A program made the position numbers and the translations under genes. Source: Osmia lignaria lignaria (Eukaryota > Arthropoda > Insecta > Hymenoptera > Megachilidae). From it: a DNA stretch of 64,000 bases. The stretch is from positions 11,037,501 through 11,101,500 of the forward strand of contig NW_027478166.1 in assembly GCF_051020975.1 (NCBI RefSeq), written 5' to 3'. Below the pieces are notes generated by a model, which saw only the letters and a program-made list of their open reading frames with translations, was not told the DNA's origin and did not search any database. Shown one piece after another: positions 1 to 13,644 of this stretch (positions within the stretch are counted from its first letter, which is position 1; the number at the start of each line of letters is the position of its first letter).

Positions 1-180
1 CTTAGCTGTGCAGAAGGAGAACAACAAGAAGAAGAAATATCTCGAAATATGTCCGTGAGGCCCCTTCCCTTGAGATAAATCTGCAAATATCTCGGAAACG
101 AAGCGAGCTATGGCAAAATGTTGAGAGACCTTTTTTGTAGAAAATTAAGTTTCCTACTTTTTATGTTCTATGATATTTTT
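1..180 (+). repeat. Partial satellite monomer at left edge
   Basis: The window opens inside a monomer, at about monomer position 143 (CTTAGCTGTGCAGAAG...). It covers the A-rich tract, the second internal subrepeat and the T-tract spacer, and ends at the first TGATCA at 181. It carries a GTCCGTGAGG variant in place of the usual GTCCGTCAGG. The array clearly continues to the left of the window. Confidence 0.95.
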
Positions 181-1468
181 TGATCAGATGTGTAGTTCTC
201 GAGAGATATTAAGATATTTAAAAGTTCCGAAGCCGCACCAACATAATAGAGATACAGAAACACCGTGGCCCCTTTCTTCGAGATAACTCTGCACTATTGC
301 GAGCTGCAAATGCCACTTCCAGCTTAGCTGTGCAGAAGAAGAACAACAAGAAGAAGAAGTATCTCGAAATATGTCCGTCAGGCCCCTTCCCTTGAGATAA
401 ATCTGCAAATATCTCGGAAACGAAGCGAGCTATGGCAAAATGTTAAGAGTTCTTTTTTGTAGAGAATTAAGTTTCCTACTTTTTATGTTCTATGATATTT
501 TTTGATCAGATGCGTAGTTCTCGAGATATATCAAGATATTTAAAAGTTCCGAAGCCGCACCAACATAATAGCGATACAGAAACACCGTGGCCCATTTCTT
601 TGAGATAACTCTGCACTAGCGCGAGCCGCAAATGCCACTTACAGCTTAGCTGTGCAGAAGAACAGCAACGAGAAGATGAAATATCTCGAAATATGTCCGT
701 CAGGCCCCTTCCCTTGAGATAAATCTGCAAATATCTCGGAAACGAAGCCAGCTATGGCAAAATATTAAGAGATCTTTTTTGTAGAGAATTAAGTTTCCTA
801 CTTTTTATGTTCTATGATATTTTTTGATCAGATGCGTAGTTTTCGAGATATATCAAGATATTTAAAAGTTCCGAAGCCGCACCAACATAATAGAGATACA
901 GAAACACCGTGGCTCCTTTCTTTGAGATAACTCTGCACTATTGCGAGCTGGAAATGCCACTTCCAGTTTAGCTGTGCAGAAGAGGAACAACAAGAAGAAG
1001 AAATATCTCGAAATATGTCCGTTAGGCCCCTTCCCTTGAGATAAATCTGCAAATATCTCGGAAACGAAGCGAGCTATGGCAAAATGTTAAGAGACCTTTT
1101 TTGTAGAGAATTAAGTTTCCTACTTTTTATGTTCTATGATATTTTTTGATCAGATGCGTAGTTCTCGAGATATATCAAGATATTTAAAGGTTCCGAAGCC
1201 GCACCAACATAGTAGAGATACAGAAACACCGTGGCCCCTTTCTTTGAGATAACTCTGCACTATTGCGGGCTGTAAATGCTACTTCCAGCTTAGCTGTGCA
1301 GAAGAAGAACAACAAGAAGAAGAAATATCTCGAAATATGTCCGTCAGGCCCCTTCCCTTGAGATAAATCTGCAAATATCTCGGAAACGAAGCGAGCTATG
1401 GCAAAATGTTAAGAGACCTTTTTTGTACAGAATTATGTTTCCTACTTTTTATGTTCTATGATATTTTT

Positions 1469-2756
1469 TGATCAGACGCGTAGTTCTCGAGATATAGCAA
1501 GATATTTAAAAGTTCCGAAGCCGCACCAACATAATAGAGATACAGAAACACCGTGGCCCCTTTCTTTGAGATAACTCTGCACTAGCGCGAGCCGCAAATG
1601 CCACTTACAGCTTAGCTGTGCAGAAGAAGAACAACGAGAAGAAGAAATATCTCGAAATATGTCCGTCAGGCCCCTTCCCTTGAGATAAATCTGCAAATAT
1701 CTCGGAAACGAAGCGAGCTATGGCAAAATGTTAAGAGACCTTTTTTGTACAGAATTATGTTTCCTACTTTTTATGTTCTATGATATTTTTTGATCAGACG
1801 CGTAGTTCTCGAGATATATCAAGATATTTAAAAGTTCCGAAGCCGCACCAACATAATAGAGATACAGAAACACCGTGGCTCCTTTCTTTGAGATAACTCT
1901 GCACTATTGCGAGCTGGAAATGCCACTTCCAGTTTAGCTGTGCAGAAGAAGAACAACAAGAAGAAGAAATATCTCGAAATATGTCCGTGAGGCCCCTTCC
2001 CTTGAGATAAATCTGGAAATATCTCGGAAACGAAGAGAGCTATGGCAAAATGTTAAGAGACCTTTTTTGTAGAGCATTAAGTTTCCTACTTTTCATGTTC
2101 TATGATATTTTTTGATCAGATGCGTAGTTCTCGAGATATATCAAGATATTTAAAAGTTCCGAAGCCGCACCAACATAATAGAGATACAGAAACACCGTGG
2201 CCCCTTTCTTTGAGATAACTCTGCACTAGCGCGAGCCGCAAATGCCACTTACAGCTTAGCTGTGCAGAAGAAGAACAACGAGAAGAAGAAATATCTCGAA
2301 ATATGTCCGTCAGGCCCCTTCCCTTGAGATAAATCTGCAAATATCTCGGAAACGAAGCGAGCTATGGCAAAATGTTGAGAGACCTTTTTTGTACAGAATT
2401 ATGTTTCCTACTTTTTATGTTCTATGATATTTTTTGATCAGACGCGTAGTTCTCGAGATATATCAAGATATTTAAAAGTTCCGAAGCCGCACCAACATAA
2501 TAGAGATACAGAAACACCGTGGCTCCTTTCTTTGAGATAACTCTGCACTATTGCGAGCTGGAAATGCCACTTCCAGTTTAGCTGTGCAGAAGAAGAACAA
2601 CAAGAAGAAGAAATATCTCGAAATATGTCCGTGAGGCCCCTTCCCTTGAGATAAATCTGGAAATATCTCGGAAACGAAGAGAGCTATGGCAAAATGTTAA
2701 GAGACCTTTTTTGTAGAGAATTAAGTTTCCTACTTTTCATGTTCTATGATATTTTT
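1469..2756 (+). repeat. Dimeric higher-order repeat, 644 bp x 2
   Basis: Monomers at 1,469 and 2,113 share the CACTAGCGCGAGCCGC and CACTTACAGC variants. The monomers after them (1,791 and 2,435) share GATCAGACGCG, GTGGCTCC, CCGTGAGG, AATCTGGAAATATC, AAGAGAGC and CTTTTCATG. The two 644-bp units are nearly identical. A related unit of the first type lies at 503. This is the only clear dimer organisation in the window. Confidence 0.85.
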
Positions 2757-3078
2757 TGATCAGATGCGTAGTTCTCGAGATATATCAAGATATTTAAAAG
2801 TTCCGAAGCCGCACCAACATAATAGAGATACAGAAACACCGTGGCCTCTTTCTTTGAGATAACTCTGCACTATTGCGAGCTGCAAATGCCACTTCCAGCT
2901 TAGCTGTGCAGAAGAAGAACAACAAGAAGAAGAAATATCTCGAAATATGTCCGTCAGGCCCCTTCCCTTGAGATAAATCTGCAAATATCTCGGAAACGAA
3001 GCGAGCTATGGCAAAATGTTAAGAGACCTTTTTTGTAGAGAATTAAGTTTCCTACTTTTTATGTTCTATGATATTTTT

Positions 3079-6000
3079 TGATCAGATGCGTAGTTCTCGA
3101 GATATATCAAGATATTTAAAAGCTCCGAAGCTGCACCAACATAATAGAGGTACAGAAACACCGTGGCCCCTTTCTTTGAGATAACTCGGCACTATTGCGA
3201 GCTGCAAATGCCACTTCCAGCTTAGCTGTGCAGAAGAAGAACAACAAGAATAAGAAATATTTCGAAATATGTCCGTCAGGCCCCTTCCCTTGAGATAAAT
3301 CTGCAAATATCTCGGAAACGAAGCGAGCTACGGCAAAATGTTAAGAGACCTTTTTTGTAGAAAATGAGGTTTCCTACTTTTTGTGTTCTATGATATTTTT
3401 TGATCAGATGCGTAGTTCTCGAGATATATCAAGATATTTAAAAGTTCCGAAGCCGCACCAACATAATAGAGATACAGAAACACCGTGGCCCCTTTCTTTG
3501 CGATAACTCTGCACTATTGCGAGCTGCAAATGCCACTTCCAGCTTAGCTGTGCAGAAGAAGAACAACAAGAAGAAGAAATATCTCGAAATATGTCCGTCA
3601 GGCCCCTTCCCTTGAGATAAATCTGTAAATATCTCGGAAACGAAGCGAGCTATGGCAAAATGTTAAGAGACCTTTTTTGTAGAGAATTAAGTTTCCTACT
3701 TTTTATGTTCTATGATATTTTTCGATCAGAGGCGTAGTTCTCGAGATATATCAAGATATTTAAAAGTTCCGAAGCCGCACCAACATAATAGAGATACAGA
3801 AACACCGTGGCCCCTCTCTTTGAGATAACTCTGCACGATTGCGAGCTGGAAATGCCACTTCCAGTTTAGCTGTGCAGAAGAAGAACAACAAGAAGAAGAA
3901 ACATCTCGAAATATGTCCGTCAGGCCCCTTCTGTTGAGATAAATCTGCAAATATCTCGGAAACGAAGCGAGCTATGGCAAAATGTTAAGAGACCTTTTTT
4001 GTAGAGAATTAAGTTTCCTACTTTTTATGTTCTATGATATTTTTTGATCAGATGCGTAGTTCTCGAGATATATCAAGATATTTAAAAGCTCCGAAGCTGC
4101 ACCAACATAATAGAGGTACAGAAACACCGTGGCCCCTTTCTTTGAGATAACTCTGCACTATTGCGAGCTGCAAATGCCACTTCCAGCTTAGCTGTGCAGA
4201 AGAAGAACAACAAGAATAAGAAATATTTCGAAATATGTCCGTCAGGCCCCTTCCCTTGAGATAAATCTGCAAATATCTCGGAAACGAAGCGAGCTACGGC
4301 AAAATGTTAAGCGACCTTTTTTGTAGAAAATTAGGTTTCCTACTTTTTATGTTCTATGATATTTTTTGATCAGATGCGTAGTTCTCGAGATATATCAAGA
4401 TATTTAAAAGTTCCGAAGCCGCACCAACATAATAGAGATACAGAAACACCGTGGCCCCTTTCTGTGAGATAACTCTGCACTATTGCGAGCTGCAAATGCC
4501 ACTTCCAGCTTAGCTGTGCAGAAGAAGAACAACAAGAAGAAGAAATATCTCGAAATATGTCCGTCAGGCCCCTTCCCTTGAGATAAATCTGCAAATATCT
4601 CGGAAACGAAGCGAGCTATGGCAAAATGTTAAGAGACCTTATTTGTAGAGAATTAAGTTTCCTACTTTTTATGTTCTACGATATTTTTTGATCAGATGCG
4701 TAGTTCTCGAGATATATCAAGATATTTAAAAGTTCCGAAGCCGCACCAACATAATAGAGATACAGAAACACCGTGGCCCCTTTCTTTGAGATAACTCTGC
4801 ACTATTGCGAGCTGCAAATGCCACTTCCTGCTTAGCTGTGCAGAAGAAGAACAACAAGAAGAAGAAATATCTCGTAATATGTCCGTCAGGCCCCTTCCCT
4901 TGAGATAAATCTGCAAATATCTCGGAAACGAAGCGAGCTATGGCAAAATGTTAAGAGACCTTTTTTGTAGAGAATTATGTTTCCTACAATTTACGTTCTC
5001 TGATATTTTTTGATCAGAAGCGTAGTTTTCGAGATATAACGAGATATTTAAAAGTTCCGAAGCCGCACCAACATAATAGAGATACAGAAACACCGTGGCC
5101 CCTTTCTTTGAGATAACTCTGCACTATTGCGACCTGCAAATGCCACTTCCAGCTTAGCTGTGCAGAAGAGGAACAACAAGAAGAAGAAATATCTCGGAAT
5201 ATGTCCGTCAGGCCCCTTCCCTTGAGCTAAATCTGCAAATATCTCGGAAAGGATGCCAGCTATGGGAAAATGTTAAGAGACCTTTTTTGTAGAGAATTAA
5301 ATTTCCTACTTTTTATGTTCTATGATATTTTTTGATCAGATGCGTAGTTTTCGAGATATATCGAGATATTTAAAAGTTCCGAAGCCGCACCAACATAATA
5401 GAGATACAGAAACACCGTGGCCCCTTTCTTTGAGATAACTCTGCACTATTGCGCGCTGCAAATGCCACTTCCAGCTTAGCTGTGCAGAAGAAGAACAACA
5501 AGAAGAAGAAATATCTCGAAATATGTCCGTCAGGCCCCTTCCCTTGAGATAAATCTGCAAATATCTCGGAAACGAAGCGAGCTATGGCAAAATGTTAAGA
5601 GACCTTTTTTGTAGAGAATTAAGTTTCCTACTTTTTATGTTCTATGATATTTTTTGATCAGATGCGTAGTTCTCGAGATATATCAAGATATTTAAAAGTT
5701 CCGAAGCCGCACCAACATAATAGAGATACAGAAACACCGTGGCCCCTTTCTTTGAGATAACTCTGCACTATTGCGCGCTGCAAATGCCACTTCCAGCTTA
5801 GCTGTGCAGAAGAAGAACAACAAGAAGAAGAAATATCTCGAAATATGTCCGTCAGGCCCCTTCCCTTGAGATAAATCTGCAAATATCTCGGAAACGAAGC
5901 GAGCTATGGCAAAATGTTAAGAGACCTTTTTTGTAGAGAATTAAGTTTCCTACTTTTTATGATCTATGATATTTTTTGATCAGATGCGTAGTTCTCGAGA

Positions 6001-6942
6001 TATATCAAGATATTTAAAAGCTCCGAAGCTGCACCAACATAATAGAGGTACAGAAACACCGTGGCCCCTTTCTTTGAGATAACTCTGCACTATTGCGAGC
6101 TGCAAATGCCACTTCCAGCTTAGCTGTGCAGAAGAAGAACAACAAGAATAAGAAATATTTCGAAATATGTCCGTCAGGCCCCTTCCCTTGAAATAAATCT
6201 GCAAATATCTCGGAAACGAAGCGAGCTACGGCAAAATGTTAAGAGACCTTTTTTGTAGAAAATTAGGTTTCCTACTTTTTACGTTCTATGATATTTTTTG
6301 ATCAGATGCGTAGTTCTCGAGATATATCAAGATATTTAAAAGTTCCGAAGCCGCACCAACATAATAGAGATACAGAAACACCGTGGCCCCTTTCTTTGCG
6401 ATAACTCTGCACTATTGCGAGCTGCAAATGCCACTTCCAGCTTAGCTGTGCAGAAGAAGAACAACAAGAAGAAGAAATATCTCGAAATATATCCGTCAGG
6501 CCCCTTCCCTTGAGATAAATCTGTAAATATCTCGGAAAGGAAGCGAGCTATGGCAAAATGTTAAGAGACCTTTTTTGTAGAGAATTAAGTTTCCTACTTT
6601 TTATGTTCTATGATATTTTTCGATCAGAGGCGTAGTTCTCGAGATATATCAAGATACTTAAAAGTTCCGAAGCCGCACCAACATAATAGAGATACAGAAT
6701 CACCGTGGCCCCTCTCTTTGAGATAACTCTGCACGATTGCGAGCTGGAAATGCCACTTCCAGTTTAGCTGTGCAGAAGAAGAACAACAAGAAGAAGAAAT
6801 ATCTCGAAATATGTCCGTCAGGCCCCTTCCGTTGAGATAAATCTGCAAATATCTCGGAAACGAAGCGAGCTATAGCAAAATGTTAAGAGACCTTTTTTGT
6901 AGAGAATTAAGTTTCCTACTTTTTATGTTCTATGATATTTTT
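3079..6942 (+). repeat. Three-monomer block duplicated 2,898 bp apart (9 monomers)
   Basis: Monomers at 3,079, 3,401 and 3,723 correspond to those at 5,977, 6,299 and 6,621. Shared private markers include GCTCCGAAGCTGC with GAATAAGAAATATTTCG (first), TTTGCGATAACTC with CTGTAAATATC (second), and TTTTCGATCAGAGGCG, CTCTCTTTGAG and CACGATTGCG (third). The copies have since diverged at several bases. Monomers between the copies include a 4,045 unit resembling the first, and an unusual 5,011 unit (GTTCTCTGATA, TATAACGAG). Confidence 0.82.
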
Positions 6943-9900
6943 TGATCAGATGCGTAGTTCTCGAGATATATCAAGATATTTAAAAGCTCCGAAGCTGCAC
7001 CAACATAATAGAGGTACAGAAACACCGTGGCCCCTTTCTTTGAGATAACTCTGCACTATTGCGAGCTGCAAATGCCACTTCCAGCTTAGCTGTGCAGAAG
7101 AAGAACAACAAGAAGAAGAAATATCTGGAAATATGTCCGTCAGGCCCCTTCCCTTGAGATAAATCTGCAACTATCTCGGAAACCAAGCGAGCTATGGCAA
7201 AATGTTAAGAGACCTTATTTGTAGAGAATTAAGTTTCCTACTTTTTATGTTCTACGATATTTTTTGATCAGATGCACAGTGCTCGAGATATATCAAGATA
7301 TTTAAAAGTTCCGAAGCCGCACCAACATAATAGAGATACAGAAACACCGTGGCCCCTTTCTTTGAGATAACTCTGCACTACTGCGAGCTGCAAATGCCAC
7401 TTCCAGCTTAGCTGTGCAGAAGAAGAACAACAAGAAGAAGAAATATCTCGAAATATGTCCGTCAGGCCCCTTCCCTTGAGATAAATCTGCAAATATCTCG
7501 GAAACGAAGCGAGCTATGGCAAAATGTTAAGAGACCTTTTTTGTAGAGAATTAAGTTTCCTACTTTTTATGTTCTATGATATTTTTTGATCAGATGCGTA
7601 GTTCTCGAGATATATCCAGATATTTAAAAGTTCCGAAGCGGCACCAACATAATAGAGATACAGAAACACCGTGGCCCCTTTCTTTGAGGTAACTCTGCAC
7701 TATTGCGAGCTGCAAATGCCACTTCCAGCTTAGCTGTGCAGAAGAAGAACAACAAGAAGAAGAAATATCTCGAAATATGTCCCTCAGGCCCCTTCCCTTG
7801 AGATAAATCTCCAAATATCTCGGAAACCAAGCGAGCTATGGCAAAATGTTAAGAGACCTTATTTGTAGAGAATTAAGTTTCCTACTTTTTATGTTCTACG
7901 ATATTTTTTGATCAGATGCGTAGTTCTCGAGATATATCAAGATATTTGAAAGTTCCGAAGCCGCACCAACATAATAGAGATACAGAAACACCGTGGCCCC
8001 TTTCTTTGAGATAACTCTGCACTATTGCGACCTGCAAATGCCACTTCCAGCTTAGCTGTGCAGAAGAGGAACAACAAGAAGAAGAAATATCTCGGAATAT
8101 GTCCGTCAGGCCCCTTCCCTTGAGATAAATCTGCAAATATCTCGGAAACGAAGCGAGCTATGGCAAAATGTTAAGAGACCTTTTTTGTAGAGAATTAAGT
8201 TTCCTACTTTTTATGATCTATGATATTTTTTGATCAGATGCGTAGTTCTCGAGATATATCAAGATATTTAAAAGCTCCGAAGCTGCACCAACAAAATAGA
8301 GGTACAGAAACACCGTGGCCCCTTTCTTTGAGATAACTCGGCACTATTGCGAGCTGCAAATGCCACTTCCAGCTTAGCTGTGCAGAAGAAGAACAACAAG
8401 AATAAGAAATATTTCGAAATATGTCCGTCAGGCCCCTTCCCTTGAGATAAATCTGCAAATATCTCGGAAACGAAGCGAGCTACGGCAAAATGTTAAGAGA
8501 CCTTTTTTGTAGAAAATTAGGTTTCCTACTTTTTATGTTCTATGATATTTTTTGATCAGATGCGTAGTTCTCGAGATATATCAAGATATTTAAAAGTTCC
8601 GAAGCGGCACCAACATAATAGAGATACAGAAACACCGTGGCCCCTTTCTTTCAGATAGCTATGCACTATTGCGAGCTGCAAATGCCACTTCCAGCTTAGC
8701 TGTGCAGAAGAAGAACAACAAGAAGAAGAAATATCTCGAAATATGTCCGTCAGGCCCCTTCCCTTGAGATAAATCTGCAAATATCTCGGAAACGAAGCGA
8801 GCTATGGCAAAATGTTAAGAGACCTTTTTTGTAGAGAATTAAGTTTCCTACTTTTTATGTTCTATGATATTTTTTGATCAGATGCGTAGTTCTCGAGATA
8901 TATCAAGATATTTAAAAGCTCCGAAGCTGCACCAACATAATAGAGGTACAGAAACACCGTGGCCCCTTTCTTTGAGATAACTCTGCACTATTGCGAGCTG
9001 CAAATGCCACTTCCAGCTTAGCTGTGCAGAAGAAGAACAACAAGAATAAGAAATATTTCGAAATATGTCCGTCAGGCCCCTTCCCTTGAGATAAATCTGC
9101 AACTATCTCGGAAACCAAGCGAGCTATGGCAAAATGTTAAGAGACCTTGTTTGTAGAGAATTAAGTTTCCTACTTTTTATGTTCTACGATATTTTTTAAT
9201 CAGATGCGTAGTTCTCGAGATATATCAAGATATTTAAAAGTTCCGAAGCCGCACCAACATAATAGAGATACAGAAACACCGTGGCCTCTTTCTTTGAGAT
9301 AACTCTGCACTACTGCGAGCTGCAAATGCCACTTCCAGCTTAGCTGTGCAGAAGAAGAACAACAAGAAGAAGAAATATCTCGAAATATGTCCGTCAGGCC
9401 CCTTCCCTTGAGATAAATCTGCAAATATCTCGGAAACGAAGCGAGCTATGGCAAAATGTTAAGAGACCTTTTTTGTAGAGAATTAAGTTTCCTACTTTTT
9501 ATGTTCTATGATATTTTTTGATCAGATGCGTAGTTCTCGAGATATATCCAGATATTTAAAAGTTCCGAAGCGGCACCAACATAATAGAGATACAGAAACA
9601 CCGTGGCCCCTTTCTTTGAGATAACTCTGCACTATTGCGAGCTGCAAATGCCACTTCCAGCTTAGGTGTGCAGAAGAAGAACAACAAGAAGAAGAAATAT
9701 CTCGAAATATGTCCCTCAGGCCCCTTCCCTTGAGATAAATCTGCAAATATCTCGGAAACCAAGCGAGCTATGGCAAAATGTTAAGAGACCTTATTTGTAG
9801 AGAATTAAGTTTCCTACTTTTTATGTTCTACGATATTTTTTGATCAGATGCGTAGTTCTCGAGATATATCAAGATATTTAAAAGTTCCGAAGCCGCACCA

Positions 9901-12900
9901 ACATAATAGAGATACAGAAACACCGTGGCCCCTTTCTTTGAGATAACTCTGCACTATTGCGAGCTGCAAATGCCGCTTCCGGCTTAGCTGTGCAGAAGAA
10001 GAACAACAAGAAGAAGAAATATCTCGAAATATGTCCGTCAGGCCCCTTCCCTTGAGATAAATCTGCAAATATCTCGGAAACAAAGCGAGCTATGGCAAAA
10101 TGTTAAGAGACCTTTTTTGTAGAGAATTATGTTTCCTACAATTGACGTTCTCTGATATTTTTTGATCAGAAGCGTAGTTTTCGAGATATATCGAGATATT
10201 TAAAAGTTCCGAAGCCGCACCAACATAATAGAGATACAGAAACACCGTGGCCCCTTTCTTTGAGATAACTCTGCACTATTGCGCGCTGCAAATGCCACTT
10301 CCAGCTTAGCTGTGCAGAAGAAGAACAACAAGAAGAAGAAATATCTCGAAATATGTCCGTCAGGCCCCTTCCCTTGAGATAAATCTGCAAATATCTCGGA
10401 AACGAAGCGTGCTATGGCAAAATGTTAAGAGACCTTTTTTGTAGAGAATTAAGTTTCCTACTTTTTATGTTCTATGATATTTTTTGATCAGATGCGTAGT
10501 TCTCGAGATATATCAAGATATTTAAAAGCTCCGAAGCTGCACCAACATAATAGAGGTACAGAAACACCGTGGCCCCTTTCTTTGAGATAACTCTGCACTA
10601 TTGCGAGCTGCAAATGCCACTTCCAGCTTAGCTGTGCAGAAGAAGAACAACAAGAATAAGAAATATTTCGAAATATGTCCGTCAGGCCCCTTCCCTTGAG
10701 ATAAATCTGCAAATATCTCGGAAACGAAGCGAGCTACGGCAAAATGTTAAGAGACCTTTTTTGTAGAAAATTAGGTTTCCTACTTTTTATGTTCTATGAT
10801 ATTTTTTGATCAGATGCGTAGTTCTCGAGATATATCAAGATATTTAAAAGCTCCGAAGCTGCACCAACATAATAGAGGTACAGAAACACCGTGGCCCCTT
10901 TCTTTGCGATAACTCTGCACTATTGCGAGCTGCAAATGCCACTTCCAGCTTAGCTGTGCAGAAGAAGAACAACAAGAAGAAGAAATATCTCGAAATATGT
11001 CCGTCAGGCCCCTTCCCTTGAGATAAATCTGTAAATATCTCGGAAACGAAGCGAGCTATGGCAAAATGTTTAGAGACCTTTTTTGTAGAGAATTAAGTTT
11101 CCTACTTTTTATGTTCTATGATATTTTTTGATCAGATGCGTAGTTCTCGAGATATATCAAGATATTTAAAAGTTCCGAAGCCGCACCAACATAATAGAGA
11201 TACAGAAACACCGTGGCCCCTTTCTTTGAGATAACTCTGCACTATTGCGAGCTGCAAATGCCACTTCCAGCTTAGCTGTGCAGAAGAAGAACAACAAGAA
11301 GAAGAAATATCTGGAAATATGTCCGTCAGGCCCCTTCCCTTGAGATAAATCTGCAACTATCTCGGAAACCAAGCGAGCTATGGCAAAATGTTAAGAGACC
11401 TTATTTGTAGAGAATCAAGTTTCCTACTTTTTATGTTCTACGATATTTTTTGATCAGATGCGTAGTTCTCGAGATATATCAAGATATTTAAAAGTTCCGA
11501 AGCCGCACCAACATAATAGAGATACAGAAACACCGTGGCCCCTTTCTTTGAGATAACTCTGCACTACTGCGAGCTGCAAATGCCACTTCCAGCTTAGCTG
11601 TGCAGAAGAAGAACAACAAGAAGAAGAAATATCTCGAAATATGTCCGTCAGGCCCCTTCCCTTGAGATAAATCTGCAAATATCTCGGAAACGAAGCGAGC
11701 TATGGCAAAATGTTAAGAGACCTTTTTTGTAGAGAATTAAGTTTCCTACTTTTTATGTTCTATGATATTTTTTGATCAGATGCGTAGTTCTCGAGATATA
11801 TCCAGATATTTAAAAGTTCCGAAGCGGCACCAACATAATAGAGATACAGAAACACCGTGGCCCCTTTCTTTGAGGTAACTCTGCACTATTGCGAGCTGCA
11901 AATGCCACTTCCAGCTTAGCTGTGCAGAAGAAGAACAACAAGAAGAAGAAATATCTCGAAATATGTCCGTCAGGCCCCTTCCCTTGAGATAAATCTGCAA
12001 ATATCTCGGAAACGAAGCGAGCTATGGCAAAATGTTAAGAGACCTTTTTTGTAGAGAATTATGTTTCCTACAATTTACGTTCTCTGATATTTTTTGATCA
12101 GAAGCGCAGTTTTCGAGATATATCAAGATATTTAAAAGTTCCGAAGCCGCACCAACATAATAGAGATACAGAAACACCGTGGCCCCTTTCTTTGAGATAA
12201 CTCTGCACTATTGCGCGCTGCAAATGCCACTTCCAGCTTAACTGTGCAGAAGAAGAACAACAAGAAGAAGAAATATCTCGAAATATGTCCGTCAGGCCCC
12301 TTCCCTTGAGATAAATCTGCAAATATCTCGGAAACGAAGCGAGCTATGGCAAAATGTTAAGAGACCTTTTTTGTAGAGAATTAAGTTTCCTACTTTTTAT
12401 GTTCTATGATATTTTTTGATCAGATGCGTAGTTCTCGAGATATATCAAGATATTTAAAAGCTCCGAAGCTGCACCAACATAATAGAGGTACAGAAACACC
12501 GTGGCCCCTTTCTTTGAGATAACTCTGCACTATTGCGAGCTGCAAATGCCACTTCCAGCTTAGCTGTGCAGAAGAAGAACAACAAGAATAAGAAATATTT
12601 CGAAATATGTCCGTCAGGCCCCTTCCCTTGAGATAAATCTGCAAATATCTCGGAAACGAAGCGAGCTACGGCAAAATGTTAAGAGACCTTTTTTGTAGAA
12701 AATTAGGTTTCCTACTTTTTATGTTCTATGATATTTTTTGATCAGATGCGTAGTTCTCGAGATATATCAAGATATTTAAAAGCTCCGAAGCTGCACCAAC
12801 ATAATAGAGGTACAGAAACACCGTGGCCCCTTTCTTTGCGATAACTCTGCACTATTGCGAGCTGCAAATGCCACTTCCAGCTTAGCTGTGCAGAAGAAGA

Positions 12901-13060
12901 ACAACAAGAAGAAGAAATATCTCGAAATATGTCCGTCAGGCCCCTTCCCTTGAGATAAATCTGTAAATATCTCGGAAACGAAGCGAGCTATGGCAAAATG
13001 GTTAGAGACCTTTTTTGTAGAGAATTAAGTTTCCTACTTTTTATGTTCTTTGATATTTTT
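6943..13060 (+). repeat. Hexamer/heptamer higher-order repeat mosaic
   Basis: Marker monomers recur at multiples of 6 or 7 units. The CACTACTGCGAGC unit is at 7,265, 9,197 and 11,451. The ATCCAGATATT unit is at 7,587, 9,519 and 11,773. The GTTCTCTGATA/GCGCGCTGC unit is at 10,163 and 12,095. The GCTCCGAAGCTGC unit with AATAAGAAATATTTCG recurs at 8,231, 8,875, 10,485, 12,417 and 13,061. Spacing is 1,932 bp for some blocks and 2,254 bp for others. The change fits gain or loss of one monomer (the 9,841 unit is absent from the later copy). Confidence 0.83.
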
Positions 13061-13464
13061 TGATCAGATGCGTAGTTCTCGAGATATATCAAGATATTTA
13101 AAAGCTCCGAAGCTGCACCAACATAATAGAGGTATAGAAACACCGTGGCCCCTTTCTTTGAGATAACTCTGCACTATTGCGAGCTGCAAATGCCACTTCC
13201 AGCTTAGCTGTGCAGAAGAAGAACAACAAGAATAAGAAATATTTCGAAATATGTCCGTCAGGCCCCTTCCCTTGAGATAAATCTGCAAATATCTCGGAAA
13301 CGAAGCGAGCTACGGCAAAATGTTAAGCGACCTTTTTTGTAGAAAATTAGGTTTCCTACTTTTTATGTTCTATGATATTTTTTGATCAGATGCGTAGTTC
13401 TCGAGATATATCAAGATATTTAAAAGTTCCGAAGCCGCACCAACATAATAGAGATACAGAAACA

Positions 13465-13514
13465 CCGTGGCCCCTTTCTTTGAGATAACTCTGCACTATT
13501 GCGAGCTGCAAATG
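13465..13514 (+). repeat. Internal subrepeat 1 of the monomer (m83-132)
   Basis: This 50-bp segment (CCGTGGCCCCTTTCTTTGAG ... GCGAGCTGCAAATG) matches the segment at 13,577-13,644 of the same monomer. In the usual sequence, 29 of the first 36 aligned bases agree with one 2-bp gap. After a further gap, GCGAGCTG..CAAATG aligns with GCGAGCTATGGCAAAATG. The pair is 112 bp apart within a monomer and 210 bp apart across the monomer boundary. It occurs in every monomer; this copy is the example. Confidence 0.8.
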
Positions 13515-13576
13515 CCACTTCCAGCTTAGCTGTGCAGAAGAAGAACAACAAGAAGAAGAAATATCACGAAATATGT

Positions 13577-13644
13577 CCGTTAGGCCCCTTCCCTTGAGAT
13601 AAATCTGCAAATATCTCGGAAACGAAGCGAGCTATGGCAAAATG
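13577..13644 (+). repeat. Internal subrepeat 2 of the monomer (m195-262)
   Basis: This is the 68-bp partner of subrepeat 1 (CCGTYAGGCCCCTTCCCTTG ... GCGAGCTATGGCAAAATG). It is longer because it contains an extra stretch around CTCGGAAACGAA and two extra bases after CCGT. The upstream flank also looks related: GAAATATGTCCGT here against GAAACACCGT in subrepeat 1. The likely origin is a duplication inside an ancestral shorter repeat, before the 322-bp unit was amplified. Confidence 0.78.
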
